This document shows, piece by piece, positions 26,182-35,461 of a stretch of DNA of 64,000 nucleotides. The stretch covers positions 1 through 64,000 of the forward strand of contig NZ_KN293990.1 of the NCBI RefSeq assembly GCF_000768555.3. The letters run 5' to 3'. The position numbers and the translations under genes were made by a program. This DNA is from Roseovarius mucosus DSM 17069 (GTDB taxonomy: Bacteria > Pseudomonadota > Alphaproteobacteria > Rhodobacterales > Rhodobacteraceae). The notes under the pieces are model-generated. The model searched no databases. It was not told the DNA's origin and saw nothing but the letters and a program-made list of their open reading frames with translations. Position 1 is the first letter of the stretch. Every line of letters begins with the position of its first letter.

Positions 26182-26326
26182 GGGGCCGCCCCTTCACCCC
26201 CTCTTTGGGGCCGGAACGCATGTGGAGGAGGACGGGGGGCGGCTGATTTGCCTTTCGCGATGCAAAGCGAGGGCTCGTCCCTCGCGGCGGAAATCAGTCG
26301 CCCCCCATCCTTAAAGGGGCGGCCCC
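26182..26326. repeat. Nested inverted repeats upstream of the DUF2493 gene
   Basis: An outer 13-bp perfect pair (GGGGCCGCCCCTT at 26182-26194 with its complement at 26314-26326) encloses an inner 16-bp pair (26234-26249 with 26291-26306, one mismatch) and a small CCCC/GGGG hairpin. The ~370-bp gap between the Toprim and DUF2493 genes holds no credible gene, so this structure is its main content. It could be a structured leader RNA or a small non-autonomous element. Confidence 0.5.
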
Positions 26327-26477
26327 TTTGACGGCCGCCTGCCCATCTCTTGAAGGCCGCTCGGGCGACGGGTGGATGAGTATGGCCCGGGATGAGGCGA
26401 AGGCGACGATCCAGAGCCACGACAGGGATCCGTGACCCCTGCCCCGCAGCCCCGGAGTGCCCCCTGCGCGATGCTGC

Positions 26478-27509
26478 TCAGCCTGACAGGCGATGCCGAT
26501 CCTCGGGCCCGATCTGACCTGCCAGATGCTGGCGCAGCGCGTCCGCGCCGTGCACCCGGAGATCATCGTTGAAATCCCCGAGACGCGGCTCCAGCACCCG
26601 AGCGGCAATTCCGACCTCGGTTGCTCTGGCGCTCAACCTCTCTGCCGCGCGTTGCCCGGCCGGATCGCGGTCGATGGCGATGTAGAGGCGCTGCACCCCA
26701 TCCGGCAGCTGGACTGCCCCGAGGTGACCCGACGAGAGCGCCGCCCAGACGGGCAGGCTGGGCATGGCCTCGACAAGGGACAGCATGGTCTCGATGCCCT
26801 CGCCGACGACAAGGATGTCGTCATGCGGGGTCAGCCTGACGGAATTGCCGAGGAGGTGACCCATGGCACGCCGCTGCGTCTCGACTGGCGCTTTCCCCTT
26901 TCCGTCAGGTGCCAGCCAGGTGCGATGCACGCCCTGCACGGCCCCTGCCCCATCGGTGACCGCGGCGATCAACGCCGGTCTGGGGAGGCTCCGGGTATGG
27001 CCCTCATCCCGATGCCAGCACTTCGGGTGGAAGCGCAGCGCATTCGTCAAGCCGCCTTGGGTGATGCCTCGGGAGCGGAGGTAAGTGTCGGCAAGCGTGC
27101 CTGCGACCGACACCGAGGCTGCAAAGAGCCGCGCCGCCGCCGCTGGTGTGCCACCGGGGGCCTTGGTCTTCCTTGGCACCGGCGCATCCGGGTAGACCGG
27201 CTGCGGACGGCCCAGATGCGCCCGGGCCTCGGCCAGAAGATCGGGAAAGCGGGAGATTCCGGTCCGCTCGCGGATGATGTCGAGAAGATCACCATGCTCG
27301 CCCGTGGCGCCGTCGGTGAACTTGCCGGCCGCGCCCGGTCCCGACGCGGGCCCGATCAACCGTACAAAGAGCGACCGGCCAGGGTTGTTCTGCAAATCGC
27401 CCACGATCCAGTAGGATCCTACCCGCCGTCCGGCGGGAAGGTAAGCGCGACACACGCTCTCTGCGTTTTCCGCCAGTGCGCGGATCACATCTTCGGTCTC
27501 GGAATACAT
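26478..27509 (-). CDS. Toprim domain-containing primase-like protein
   Basis: A 343-residue protein. The N-terminal segment (AESVCRAYLPAGRRVGSYWIVGDLQNNPGRSLFVRL) is typical of plasmid DUF7146/Toprim proteins. The C-terminal Toprim domain contains the conserved Glu in ILVVGEGIETMLSL and DRDPAGQRAAERL (DxD-type motif). Such proteins are thought to aid plasmid replication or primer synthesis. It starts 3 nt after the methyltransferase/helicase stop, so the two form one transcription unit. Confidence 0.88.
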   Translation of the reverse strand: MYSETEDVIRALAENAESVCRAYLPAGRRVGSYWIVGDLQNNPGRSLFVRLIGPASGPGAAGKFTDGATGEHGDLLDIIRERTGISRFPDLLAEARAHLGRPQPVYPDAPVPRKTKAPGGTPAAAARLFAASVSVAGTLADTYLRSRGITQGGLTNALRFHPKCWHRDEGHTRSLPRPALIAAVTDGAGAVQGVHRTWLAPDGKGKAPVETQRRAMGHLLGNSVRLTPHDDILVVGEGIETMLSLVEAMPSLPVWAALSSGHLGAVQLPDGVQRLYIAIDRDPAGQRAAERLSARATEVGIAARVLEPRLGDFNDDLRVHGADALRQHLAGQIGPEDRHRLSG

Positions 27510-27512
27510 GGC

Positions 27513-30500
27513 TCAGCACCCTCCGCGCGCATGTAGTCCCGTCACATAACAACGTGCAAGCAGACGATCCAGCACTTTGACCCCGCTCGCGTCCGTCGGG
27601 CAAAAGAGCCGCAGCTTCCAGCTGATGATCTCCGAGAAGAAGCCATCGGCTTTGAGCCGGTCCTTCGCGGCTTCCGTGAAGCCGGAAAGCTCGATGCGGT
27701 TCACCCCCATGACGCGGGAGCGGTGGAGTTCCATCCCCTCGGCCAGCCGCACCACGGTCTTGCCCTCCAGAACGAGGGCATGGACTTGGGGCGCCGTGAG
27801 TTGCGGCGCATCCGCAGCCAGCGTGGTTGCAACCCAAGACGGCGAGACTCGGCGGCCGATGATCCGCTGCCCGTCGTCGGTCTGCAGCCGGTAAACGCGG
27901 GTCTCATCTTGGGGGAGCTGCTTCCAGATCGGCAGCAACAGCCCCGCCACGATATGCAGGGTGGACTCGCTGAACTCGGGCACCTCGGCCAGTTCCACGG
28001 TCCAGGCGGTAACGAAGGCCGCGCGGTCGGCTTCCAGCCAATGCGTATCCTCCATGATTTTCGCTGGGACCGTGCTGGCATCAAGCGGCCGGATGAGCCG
28101 CAGGCGGGGCTCGATGGTGCCGTCATCCAGCATCAAGCTGGTCGCGGGCACCTGCACCGCCGCCCGGCCCGAGCGGCTGTTGACAAGAAGGCGCGCCTTC
28201 GGGTCATCGAGCCAGTCGAGCGCATCCGCGAGGGAGGTCGGCGTGTTGCGACGCTTTTCTGCGATGGTGAGAAGCTGGGTTTCCGCGCCGGAGCCGGGAT
28301 GGGTGTAGATCACCCGAGCGTCGGTGACGCGGAAGCTCTCGGCGCGCAGGGTCTCGAGCCCGAGGTCATAGACCCCGGCGGCGATGGCCCCCTCGATCCG
28401 TTGGTCGAGGAGTTCCTCGAAGGCCGAGAACAGGACCGCCTGCATGTCGATCGTCAGTGCCAGCAGGCGATTGAGGAAGGTCGTGATCAGCGGCAGGTCA
28501 TCCTTCAGCCCGTTGTCATCGGTCAGGATGAGGCCGGTTGCATCCTCGAAGGCCCCGAGCGAGCAATCCGCCACATCGCCGCGATAGATGCGGCGATAAA
28601 GCTGGCGCAGGGCGTCGCGGGCATAAGGCGACTCAAGGTTGTCCTCCGGCCGGAACAGCCCCTGTCCGCCGGTCTGGCGCTGGCCCCGCGTGATGGCCCC
28701 CAGCGTGTCGAGCCGGCGCGCGATGGTCGAAAGGAACCTCTTCTCCGCCTTCACATCCGTGGCGACCGGCCGGAACAGCGGGGGTTGCGCCTGATTGGTG
28801 CGATTGGTGCGGCCCAAGCCCTGAATGGCAGCGTCGGCCTTCCAGCCGGGTTCGAGCAAGTAATGCACCCGCAGGCGCTGGTTCCTGGCCCCGAGATCCG
28901 CGTGATAGCTGCGCCCCGTGCCGCCCGCATCCGAGAAGATCAAGATGCGCTTCTGGTCATCCATGAAGGCGGCGGTTTCCGTGAGGTTGGCAGAGCCCGC
29001 CCGGCTTTCCACGACCAGGCGGGCGGCAGAGCCCTCGCCTTCGCGCACGATGCGGCGCGAGCGGCCCGTCACTTCCGCCACGAGATCGGTGCCGAAGCGC
29101 TGGACGATCTGGTCGAGCGCCCCCGGCACAGGCGGCAGGCTTGCCAGATGCTCGATCAGCGCATCGCGGCGGCGCACCGCCTCGCGGCATTCCACCGGCT
29201 GGCCATCGCGCGTGACCGGGCGCGAGGAGAGGTTGCCTTCGCTGTCAGTGAATGGCTCATAGAGCTGCACCGGGAAGGAATGGGCGAGGTAGTCCAGGCA
29301 AGCCTCTCTTGGCGTGATATCCACCCGCACATCGTTCCACTCGTCCGTGGGGATCTCCGACAGGCGGCGCTCCATCAGCGCCTCACCTGTCGAGACGATC
29401 TGGATGACAGCCGCATGGCCAGCCGCGAGATCGGCGTCGATGGCGGCGATCAGGGTGGGGGTTTTCATCGAGGTCAGCAGATGGCCGAAGAACCGTTGCT
29501 TGGCGGACTCGAAAGCCGAGCGGGCGGCGGACTTGGCCTGGCGGTTCAGCGTACCGCCGGATTCGCCAGTAATGTTGGCCGCTTCCAGCGCCGCGGACAA
29601 GTTCCGATGTATGACTCCGAAGGCGAGCGCATATGCATCATAGATCCCGCGCTGCTCCGGCGTCAGCGCATGTTCCAGCATCTCGTATTCGACGCCGTCA
29701 TAGGACAGCGAGCGCGCCGTGTAGAGGCCAAGCGACCGCAGATCGCGGGCCAGCACCTCCATCGCGGCAACGCCGCCAGCTTCGATAGCTTGCACAAATT
29801 CCGCCCGCGTCGAAAACGGAAAGTCCTCGCCACCCCAGAGCCCGAGGCGCTGCGCATAGGCGAGGTTGTGCACCGAGGTTGCGCCGGTGGCCGAAACATA
29901 GACCACGCGGGCATTGGGCAGCTTGTGCTGCAGACGCAGGCCCGCCCTGCCCTGCTGCGAGGCCGTGACATCGCCGCGCTCGCCTTTCGATCCTGCGGCA
30001 TTGGCCATGGCATGGCTTTCGTCAAACAAGATCACCCCGTCGAAATCCGCCCCGAGCCAGTCGACGATCTGGTCGACGCGGGATTTCCTGGCGCCGCGTT
30101 CTTCCGAGCGCAACGTGGCATAGGTGGTGAAGAGGATGCCTTCGGTCAGCGGGATGTCTTTGCCTTGCGCAAAGCGCGACAGCGGCGTCACCAGCAAGCG
30201 TTCCTGCCCGAGTGCGGACCAGTCGCGCTGCGCATCCTCCAGCAGCTTGTCGCTTTTGGAGATCCAGAGCGCTTTGCGCCGACCCTGCGCCCAGTTGTCG
30301 AGCACAATCCCAGCCGACTGGCGGCCCTTGCCCGCCCCGGTGCCGTCGCCAAGGAAGAAGCCGCGGCGGAAACGGACGGCGTCAGCGGCATCGTCCGGCG
30401 CGGCCGAGACCATGTCGCCGGTCTCATCCACGCACCAAGACCCGGCAAGATACGCGCCATGCGCCTCACCCGCGTAGATCACGGTCTCAAGCTGGGCGTC

Positions 30501-31877
30501 GGAGAGCAGGCCGTCGCGGAGGACGCCGCCTGGCAGCTTGGGGCGATAGGTCGGTTTTGGCGGTGCGACCGAGGCCATGGCCGCAGATTGCACAAGCTTG
30601 GTCGGATGCGGTTCCGCTCCGGGGATGTCGATCGCCTGCAGACGGAAGGTCTCATAAATGGCATCCGACAGGCGCGCGGTATTGGCCTCCTCAGTCGCAT
30701 CGCGCAGCGTGTAGGCCAGATCCTCGGCCTCGATTTGTGCACTGGACTGGTGGGGCTGGGCCGCAGGGGTTACGCGCGATGGGCTGATGCCACTGCGCGT
30801 GGCGCGGGCAGGATTTCCCGGGAAGGAGGAGGTGGGGCGATTTGCTGCCGCTATGTCAGGGTCCAGCGCGAGGCGTGGGGGGACACCTGCGGAAATCTGT
30901 GACAGCAAGGTGGCGATATCGGGCGATGGCGCACGCGTCAGATCGGCGGTGATGCCGCCCGCCTCACCGCACCGGCATTTGTCGAAGACCGAAAGGCGGG
31001 TCTCGAAGCTGGTGCCGTGCTTGGCAAAAGCAGCACCGGACACAGCGCCCGTGAACACCAGATGCGCGGTCTCGGTCAGGCGTGTGAAGGTCTCGGCCCA
31101 GGCCGGGGCATCGGGCGCGAAACCCGCACCCGTGATCGCGATCAGCCGACCGCCGGGGGCCAAGCGCGCAAGCGCCGAGCGCAGATGCCGTGCCGTCGCC
31201 TCGGTCGTCCGACCAGCGACATTGGCCACAGCCGAGAATGGCGGGTTCATCAGGATGACGCTCGGGCGCAGGTCCGCGTCGAGATGATCATCGATCTGCG
31301 CGGCGTCGAAGGTGGTAACGGGCCGCCCCGGAAATAGGCGACGCAGAAGATCGGCGCGAGTGTCGGCCAGTTCATTGAGTATCAAGCTGCCGCCTGCGAT
31401 TTCGGCCAGGATCGCCAGAAGCCCGGTCCCGGCCGAGGGCTCGAGGACCAGGTAACGGGGCTTGATCTGAGCTGCCGCCATTGCAGCCAGTCCCATGGGC
31501 AGCGGCGTCGAGAATTGCTGGAAGCGCTCCATCTTCTCGGACCGCCGGGTATGCGTGGGCAAGAGGCCTGCCACCTTGGCAAGGATCGGCAGCAGGGCAG
31601 CGGGCGAGCCCGCCCGGGCCAGAAGCGCGCGGCCGAACTTCCGCAGGAAGAGGACAAGCGCCACCTCGCCCGCCTCATAAGCGAGCTTCCAGTCCCAGGC
31701 ACCATCGGCATCGGAGCCGCCAAAGGCGTGCTCCATCTCAAGCCGCAGGCGCAGCGCGTCGATCTGGAAGCCCTTCGCCAGATCGGGCTGCAACGCTTCG
31801 GCGACGGCGAGGATCGCGGGCGCGGGATTGCGAGATGGAACGGGAACGGGAGGCGCAACAGGCGCGAGATAGGTCAT
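27513..31877 (-). CDS. Fused methyltransferase / strawberry-notch-like helicase
   Basis: A giant 1454-residue protein. The N-terminal class I methyltransferase has LEPSAGTGLLAIL (146-157) and NPPF (211-214). The SNO-type helicase has Walker A GDGTGAGKG (510-518), DESH (619-622) and the C-terminal motif GLGRTNRTNQ. Such fusions are conserved on alphaproteobacterial plasmids and integrative elements and have been discussed as anti-restriction or DNA-protecting factors; their exact role is not settled. The CRCGEAGG segment near 301-308 may bind zinc. Its start is preceded by one copy of the shared leader described at 38836. Confidence 0.9.
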   Translation of the reverse strand: MTYLAPVAPPVPVPSRNPAPAILAVAEALQPDLAKGFQIDALRLRLEMEHAFGGSDADGAWDWKLAYEAGEVALVLFLRKFGRALLARAGSPAALLPILAKVAGLLPTHTRRSEKMERFQQFSTPLPMGLAAMAAAQIKPRYLVLEPSAGTGLLAILAEIAGGSLILNELADTRADLLRRLFPGRPVTTFDAAQIDDHLDADLRPSVILMNPPFSAVANVAGRTTEATARHLRSALARLAPGGRLIAITGAGFAPDAPAWAETFTRLTETAHLVFTGAVSGAAFAKHGTSFETRLSVFDKCRCGEAGGITADLTRAPSPDIATLLSQISAGVPPRLALDPDIAAANRPTSSFPGNPARATRSGISPSRVTPAAQPHQSSAQIEAEDLAYTLRDATEEANTARLSDAIYETFRLQAIDIPGAEPHPTKLVQSAAMASVAPPKPTYRPKLPGGVLRDGLLSDAQLETVIYAGEAHGAYLAGSWCVDETGDMVSAAPDDAADAVRFRRGFFLGDGTGAGKGRQSAGIVLDNWAQGRRKALWISKSDKLLEDAQRDWSALGQERLLVTPLSRFAQGKDIPLTEGILFTTYATLRSEERGARKSRVDQIVDWLGADFDGVILFDESHAMANAAGSKGERGDVTASQQGRAGLRLQHKLPNARVVYVSATGATSVHNLAYAQRLGLWGGEDFPFSTRAEFVQAIEAGGVAAMEVLARDLRSLGLYTARSLSYDGVEYEMLEHALTPEQRGIYDAYALAFGVIHRNLSAALEAANITGESGGTLNRQAKSAARSAFESAKQRFFGHLLTSMKTPTLIAAIDADLAAGHAAVIQIVSTGEALMERRLSEIPTDEWNDVRVDITPREACLDYLAHSFPVQLYEPFTDSEGNLSSRPVTRDGQPVECREAVRRRDALIEHLASLPPVPGALDQIVQRFGTDLVAEVTGRSRRIVREGEGSAARLVVESRAGSANLTETAAFMDDQKRILIFSDAGGTGRSYHADLGARNQRLRVHYLLEPGWKADAAIQGLGRTNRTNQAQPPLFRPVATDVKAEKRFLSTIARRLDTLGAITRGQRQTGGQGLFRPEDNLESPYARDALRQLYRRIYRGDVADCSLGAFEDATGLILTDDNGLKDDLPLITTFLNRLLALTIDMQAVLFSAFEELLDQRIEGAIAAGVYDLGLETLRAESFRVTDARVIYTHPGSGAETQLLTIAEKRRNTPTSLADALDWLDDPKARLLVNSRSGRAAVQVPATSLMLDDGTIEPRLRLIRPLDASTVPAKIMEDTHWLEADRAAFVTAWTVELAEVPEFSESTLHIVAGLLLPIWKQLPQDETRVYRLQTDDGQRIIGRRVSPSWVATTLAADAPQLTAPQVHALVLEGKTVVRLAEGMELHRSRVMGVNRIELSGFTEAAKDRLKADGFFSEIISWKLRLFCPTDASGVKVLDRLLARCYVTGLHARGGC

Positions 31878-31930
31878 CGGGAAACTCCGGAATGAGGGAC
31901 AGGATCAGGCCCGGACACCCTCTCTCGGGC
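31878..31930 (-). promoter_or_regulatory. Shared leader element, divergent copy
   Basis: The minus strand reads GAGAGAGGGTGTCCGGGCCT, then a spacer and CCGGAGTTTCCCG directly before the ATG at 31877. It resembles the leaders at 36342, 36963, 38836 and 46269: a GAGAG block, a GGCCT/GGCGCC block, then a CGGAG ribosome site. Confidence 0.4.
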
Positions 31931-32054
31931 ACCCTCAGGCCTGATCTTCCCCGGCCACCCTCTTCCTCTCGAACCGATGCTTGGCAGTCGCTCGGCTTGA
32001 TTTTGTTCTTGTTATGTTCTATATTGGGGATCAAGCAAGCAAGGGAGTTTCCCC

Positions 32055-32351
32055 ATGGAAAGCACAACGTACGCGCTGCCCGCGACCCCTAAGCAGATCG
32101 CCTATGCGCGGTCACTCGCCTTGCGCAACCAGACCCTCCTGCCTTGGGAGGTTCAGCAGGACCGCCGGTCGTTGAGTGCTTGGATCGAGGCGCAGGCCCA
32201 GCTGAAGCCGGTCTCCGACATGGATCGGTTGCCGACGTCGAAGCAGGTGGCCTTCGCGGAGAAGCTTGCTCGGATCAAACGGCGCGCCGTTCCGGATGAA
32301 TGCTTCCGCGACAAGGGGCTGATGTCGAAGTGGATCGACGGAAACAAGTGA
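32055..32351 (+). CDS. Small protein with duplicated motif
   Basis: Ninety-eight residues containing two copies of one motif: TPKQIAYARSLALRNQTLLP...RRSLSAWIEAQ and TSKQVAFAEKLARIKRRAVP...KGLMSKWIDGN. The pattern TxKQxxxAxxLA...LSxWI recurs in short plasmid proteins and resembles DUF3072-like helices. It is one of the few plus-strand genes in the block and is divergent from the giant helicase gene. Its function is unknown. Confidence 0.75.
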   Translation: MESTTYALPATPKQIAYARSLALRNQTLLPWEVQQDRRSLSAWIEAQAQLKPVSDMDRLPTSKQVAFAEKLARIKRRAVPDECFRDKGLMSKWIDGNK

Positions 32352-32750
32352 GCACGGCACCGGCTGGCTCCGGCCTTCCAGAGCTTCTGCCATACCGTGG
32401 CTTGGCAAACCGAGCGTGGTTGCCAACCTATAGATTGGCAGATTAGCCCCTCGGGACATCAGCCTCGGTCATACTCCTGTCCGAAGGACCAAGGTCTGGT
32501 CCCGACGGCGCGCCGGGAGGCACATCGCATCGAGATTCGGCAACCACCGCAAGTCGCCGCCGTCTCTCAAACCCGCGTCTTCATATCTCCCACCACTTGG
32601 GGCTAGCCCCTCAGTTCTTTGGAAATCTCAATATTGGAGCGTCCATAACGCTGGAAAAGTATCCTGATCAAAGACAACTATAGTGGTCTCTTGGGGCAGA
32701 GGCGTCGCCGCCCTCAGCGCGTCTATGGGAAGCCCAGAAGACCGGCGGAC
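32352..32750. other. Gap without a recognisable gene
   Basis: About 400 bp with only short, low-quality open frames. I see no repeat, hairpin with T-run or RNA signature. Confidence 0.45.
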
Positions 32751-32927
32751 TCAGTCCATCTTTGGAAGCCATGTGTTTTGCCGGAATGACCTCTCTTTCG
32801 TCCGGCGAAATGCTGCTCGTAGTGCGTCCGGAGGTGAGGGCAGACAGTCCAAAGCCTCAAAGAACACCTGATGGTCACATGGCTTCAAGTGCGTGACCTC
32901 CGCGCTATTGTCATTAGCCGGTTTCAT
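32751..32927 (-). CDS. Small DUF1778-tail-like protein
   Basis: A 58-residue frame from MKPANDNSAEV. HLKPCDHQVFFEALDCLPSPPDALRAAFRR resembles the toxin-binding C-terminus of DUF1778 antitoxins, but the N-terminal ribbon-helix-helix is missing. It lies just downstream of the RES toxin gene. It may be a truncated antitoxin remnant or a small independent gene. Confidence 0.35.
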   Translation of the reverse strand: MKPANDNSAEVTHLKPCDHQVFFEALDCLPSPPDALRAAFRRTKERSFRQNTWLPKMD

Positions 32928-32964
32928 TTCTTCGGACCTCCAAGGGCGCTTGCGCTGTAACTCG

Positions 32965-33666
32965 TCAGCCGACAGCCGTAACCGAGTAGTGCGGTGTCCC
33001 ATTCCAAACAAGATCCCAGGATGCGCCCGGTCGGACGTTCTGGATCGCGTGCGGCTCGAAGCAGACCAAGCAATTCCCACCCGGCGCAGGCGCCCGGACC
33101 GAGGGGTAGATCAGACCCCGCGATCCAGCCCGGCGAAGATGTTGGGCCAGGCTTTGGCCCTCGGGATAGCCGACAGCCGGATCCGGATGCAGTGCGGGAT
33201 GGCCTGGCTCGTCGGTCATGTCATCTAAGACGCCGATGAAATCCGCCAGCAGTTCCACATAGCGGGCGCTGTCATGATAGCTGCCCACAAAGCCGAGTTC
33301 GCGCGTGCGGTGCCAGGCCACTTCGCTGACGGACACCATCACGTCCCATGCGCAGTACCAGGCGCCGCGCTCTTCGGTGTTGAAGCGGTTTCCGCCGACG
33401 CGGGTATAGGTGAAGGCGGCGTTGACATGACTGTCGCCATAGATGCGCAGATCACGGCTGCGGCGTTGCCAGGCCAGCTCGCGCGGGTCCAGATGCGGGT
33501 TGCGGCCACGTTCCGCCAGTAGACGGCCGCTGGTCAGGCCCTCGATTTCTGCCAGGATCTCCATCTCGTCATCGGTATCGACGAGACCACGCAGGGATGG
33601 CGGCTTGTGGTAGGTGGCGGGCAGGAGACGAACGAGACCACGATCAGAAATCTCGGTCTGCTTCAT
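32965..33666 (-). CDS. RES domain toxin (NAD+ phosphorylase type)
   Basis: A 233-residue RES-family protein: RLLPATYHKPPSLRGLVD at the N-terminus, then GGNRFNTEERGAWYCAWD, the core arginine/tyrosine segment of the fold, and a later EVAWHRTREL. RES toxins degrade NAD+. The gene starts 4 nt inside the stop of the partner antitoxin gene (33663), so the two are coupled. The protein looks complete, so this is probably an active plasmid-stabilising pair. Confidence 0.85.
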   Translation of the reverse strand: MKQTEISDRGLVRLLPATYHKPPSLRGLVDTDDEMEILAEIEGLTSGRLLAERGRNPHLDPRELAWQRRSRDLRIYGDSHVNAAFTYTRVGGNRFNTEERGAWYCAWDVMVSVSEVAWHRTRELGFVGSYHDSARYVELLADFIGVLDDMTDEPGHPALHPDPAVGYPEGQSLAQHLRRAGSRGLIYPSVRAPAPGGNCLVCFEPHAIQNVRPGASWDLVWNGTPHYSVTAVG

Positions 33667-34073
33667 GCCCCACCACGCAACGCATCAAGATAGGTCCGAA
33701 CCGCGAGGATCTGTGGCAAGCCCCCGTCGATGGCGGTATCAACCGGACGGCTGCCCCCAAAGAGCGGCCCCGTGTTCGGTCGGGTGAACCAGCTTCGCGC
33801 GAGCGGTTCGGAGAAGTAGAGCTCGAGCGATTTGTAGATGCCGATCACCGCACTGAGCCGCAGCAGCTGGTCCTTGGTCAGTTCCCCGGCGAAGTCCGGC
33901 TTCTTGGCGCGCTTCCACGTGCTCTCCGACATGTCGGCAAGGCCAGCCGCTTCCTTGAGGCTGAGACCCCAGGCATCGGCCACGCGCGCATAAGCCTTCA
34001 ACGCGACGGCGTTGACCTGTGCGGGTTCCCGGATTTTCTCTGCGACTTGCATGTCGTCCTCCATTGCGCTCAA
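33663..34073 (-). CDS. Xre/MbcA/ParS family antitoxin for the RES toxin
   Basis: A 136-residue protein with an N-terminal HTH (VADAWGLSLKEAAGLADMSESTWKRAKK) and a C-terminal toxin-binding domain (FTRPNTGPLFGGSRPVDTAIDGG), the standard Xre-MbcA-ParS architecture paired with RES toxins. The start could also be the later MQVAEKIREP (34052). It neutralises the RES toxin and represses the operon. Confidence 0.88.
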   Translation of the reverse strand: MSAMEDDMQVAEKIREPAQVNAVALKAYARVADAWGLSLKEAAGLADMSESTWKRAKKPDFAGELTKDQLLRLSAVIGIYKSLELYFSEPLARSWFTRPNTGPLFGGSRPVDTAIDGGLPQILAVRTYLDALRGGA

Positions 34074-34130
34074 GATAGTTCATATGGCCCCAATGTAAAG
34101 ATCAAATGAACCACTCGCCGCCGCTGATGA

Positions 34131-34775
34131 TCACCCGAACCGTCGCCCTCTTTCGGTGAACGTGTACTCGTTCACGATGATCCCCTCCTCGATGGCCTCA
34201 TCCGAGGTGAGGTGGTCGTATTCCGCCTCAAGCTGGCGGTAGAGCCAGCGGGCTAGATCGCGCAGAGCCTCGGTCACGACTTCCTCGGCATCCTCGGTCG
34301 GCGGCTGCCAGGTCGGGCTGTCGCGCGTGACGTCCACCGACATCGAGTATTCGTGGTAGTAGCGCCCGCGATGGCTGACCTCGGCGGCGAGCTGGTAGAA
34401 GTTCCGCCGCTGTATGGCCTGCAGCCGATCCGCGATACCATGCAGCGTCACGTCCGTGGTCGCGTAGTCCCGGATGCGCGCGGCCGCGCCCTTGGCGTGG
34501 GACCAATAGCCCTCGAAGCAAGCCCCGTCGCCCTGGCTCCAGAAGCCGGAGAACCAGATGCAGGGCTTGGCCCGCGTGCCGCCGCCCATCAGCCGGACGG
34601 GAGTGGTCTTCAGTCGAATGCCGAGAATTTCGCAGACCCGCTCGAAATCCTCGTAGACCGCATCCCACCAGTCATCGTGGGGTCCAAGCTCGCGATACCA
34701 GCTACGCGCCTTTTCCTTGGCGGCATCCGAGAGTTCGGGGAACTGGTAGACCGTGGTGCAGATGAGTTCAGGCAT
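34131..34775 (-). CDS. Conserved plasmid/phage hypothetical protein
   Basis: 214 residues from MPELICTTVYQFPELSDAAKEKARSWYRE at 34775. Landmark segments are VYEDFERVCEILGIRLKT, RLMGGGTRAKPCIWFSGFWSQGDGACFEGYW and VTEALRDLARWLYRQLEAEYDHLTSDE. The family is common on rhodobacterial plasmids and in phages and is sometimes labelled an antitoxin, without direct support here. It overlaps the next upstream gene by 8 nt. Confidence 0.8.
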   Translation of the reverse strand: MPELICTTVYQFPELSDAAKEKARSWYRELGPHDDWWDAVYEDFERVCEILGIRLKTTPVRLMGGGTRAKPCIWFSGFWSQGDGACFEGYWSHAKGAAARIRDYATTDVTLHGIADRLQAIQRRNFYQLAAEVSHRGRYYHEYSMSVDVTRDSPTWQPPTEDAEEVVTEALRDLARWLYRQLEAEYDHLTSDEAIEEGIIVNEYTFTERGRRFG

Positions 34776-35187
34776 CGACGTCCTCCCCGTTGAGCGCGGC
34801 TGCCAGCCATTCTTGCGTGCTGGTCCAGTCGATGGATTTGCGCGCGCCGAGATCGATGACATGCGCGCCACCGCCGAAGGCGTCGAGGCGGGGTCGGGAG
34901 CAGGTCAGGGCATACTGGAACCCCCAGAGGCCGGTGAGTTCGAGATCTTCCGCAAGGCGCAGCACGAAGCGGATGACGGCTTCGACATCGCCGTGTTCGT
35001 CATCATGGATCCAGAGGCTGCTGCCCTCGGGGGCATCCTGCTGCACGAGATCGAAGCCAGGGACATCTGGGTCGTCGGCGTCCTGATCAGCCGCGCGCAG
35101 ATCGTGAAACAGCGCGAGTGCTCGGGCCGCCTTTTCAGGAGTGCCGACGTCGAGCAGGCATGAAAAATGGGTGAAGTAATCCGCCAT
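34768..35187 (-). CDS. Conserved hypothetical plasmid protein
   Basis: A 139-residue acidic, soluble protein (MADYFTHFSCLLDVGTPEKAARALALFHDL; FVLRLAEDLELTGLWGFQYALTCSRPRLDAFGGGAHVIDL). Orthologues sit in the same neighbourhood of alphaproteobacterial plasmids. No catalytic motif is seen. Its leader holds a perfect CCCGGCC/GGCCGGG hairpin (35211-35228). Confidence 0.75.
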   Translation of the reverse strand: MADYFTHFSCLLDVGTPEKAARALALFHDLRAADQDADDPDVPGFDLVQQDAPEGSSLWIHDDEHGDVEAVIRFVLRLAEDLELTGLWGFQYALTCSRPRLDAFGGGAHVIDLGARKSIDWTSTQEWLAAALNGEDVDA

Positions 35188-35262
35188 GGGGACCTCCTGA
35201 ATGGGGAAGACCCGGCCGAGCGGCCGGGCACTGGATTGGGGTGAAGGGATGAGCGGGGGCGA

Positions 35263-35460
35263 TCAGCCGGTTAGCTCGTCGCCCACCGCCTGTCGCGCGG
35301 CATGCGCGCAGAGCATCTGCCGGTAGAAGCGCTTACGCGCTGCCCGGAAGCCGCGAACCGCGAGCCTGTTCGGGTGCAGCGCCCGGACCGCCGCGCGCAG
35401 GACGGCGTAGGGTGAAGCCGTCACGGGCAGGCCGAGGCGCTGATAGGCTGGATCAGTCAT
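35263..35460 (-). CDS. Small conserved protein with J-domain-like start
   Basis: A 65-residue basic protein: YQRLGLPVTASPYAVLRAAVRALHPNRLAVRGF. The YxxLGLPxxASxxxVxxAxRxLHP pattern recalls the first helices of J-domains, but the HPD triad is replaced by HPN. It directly follows the DUF6915 gene (2 bp), so they are co-transcribed. Confidence 0.65.
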   Translation of the reverse strand: MTDPAYQRLGLPVTASPYAVLRAAVRALHPNRLAVRGFRAARKRFYRQMLCAHAARQAVGDELTG

Positions 35461-35461
35461 C

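Noticed and set aside
27723-30902. A 1059-codon plus-strand open frame opposite the methyltransferase/helicase gene
   Set aside because: It lies fully antisense to a conserved 1454-residue protein, is rich in Arg, Gly and His, and has no domain. Long antisense frames are expected in high-GC coding DNA.
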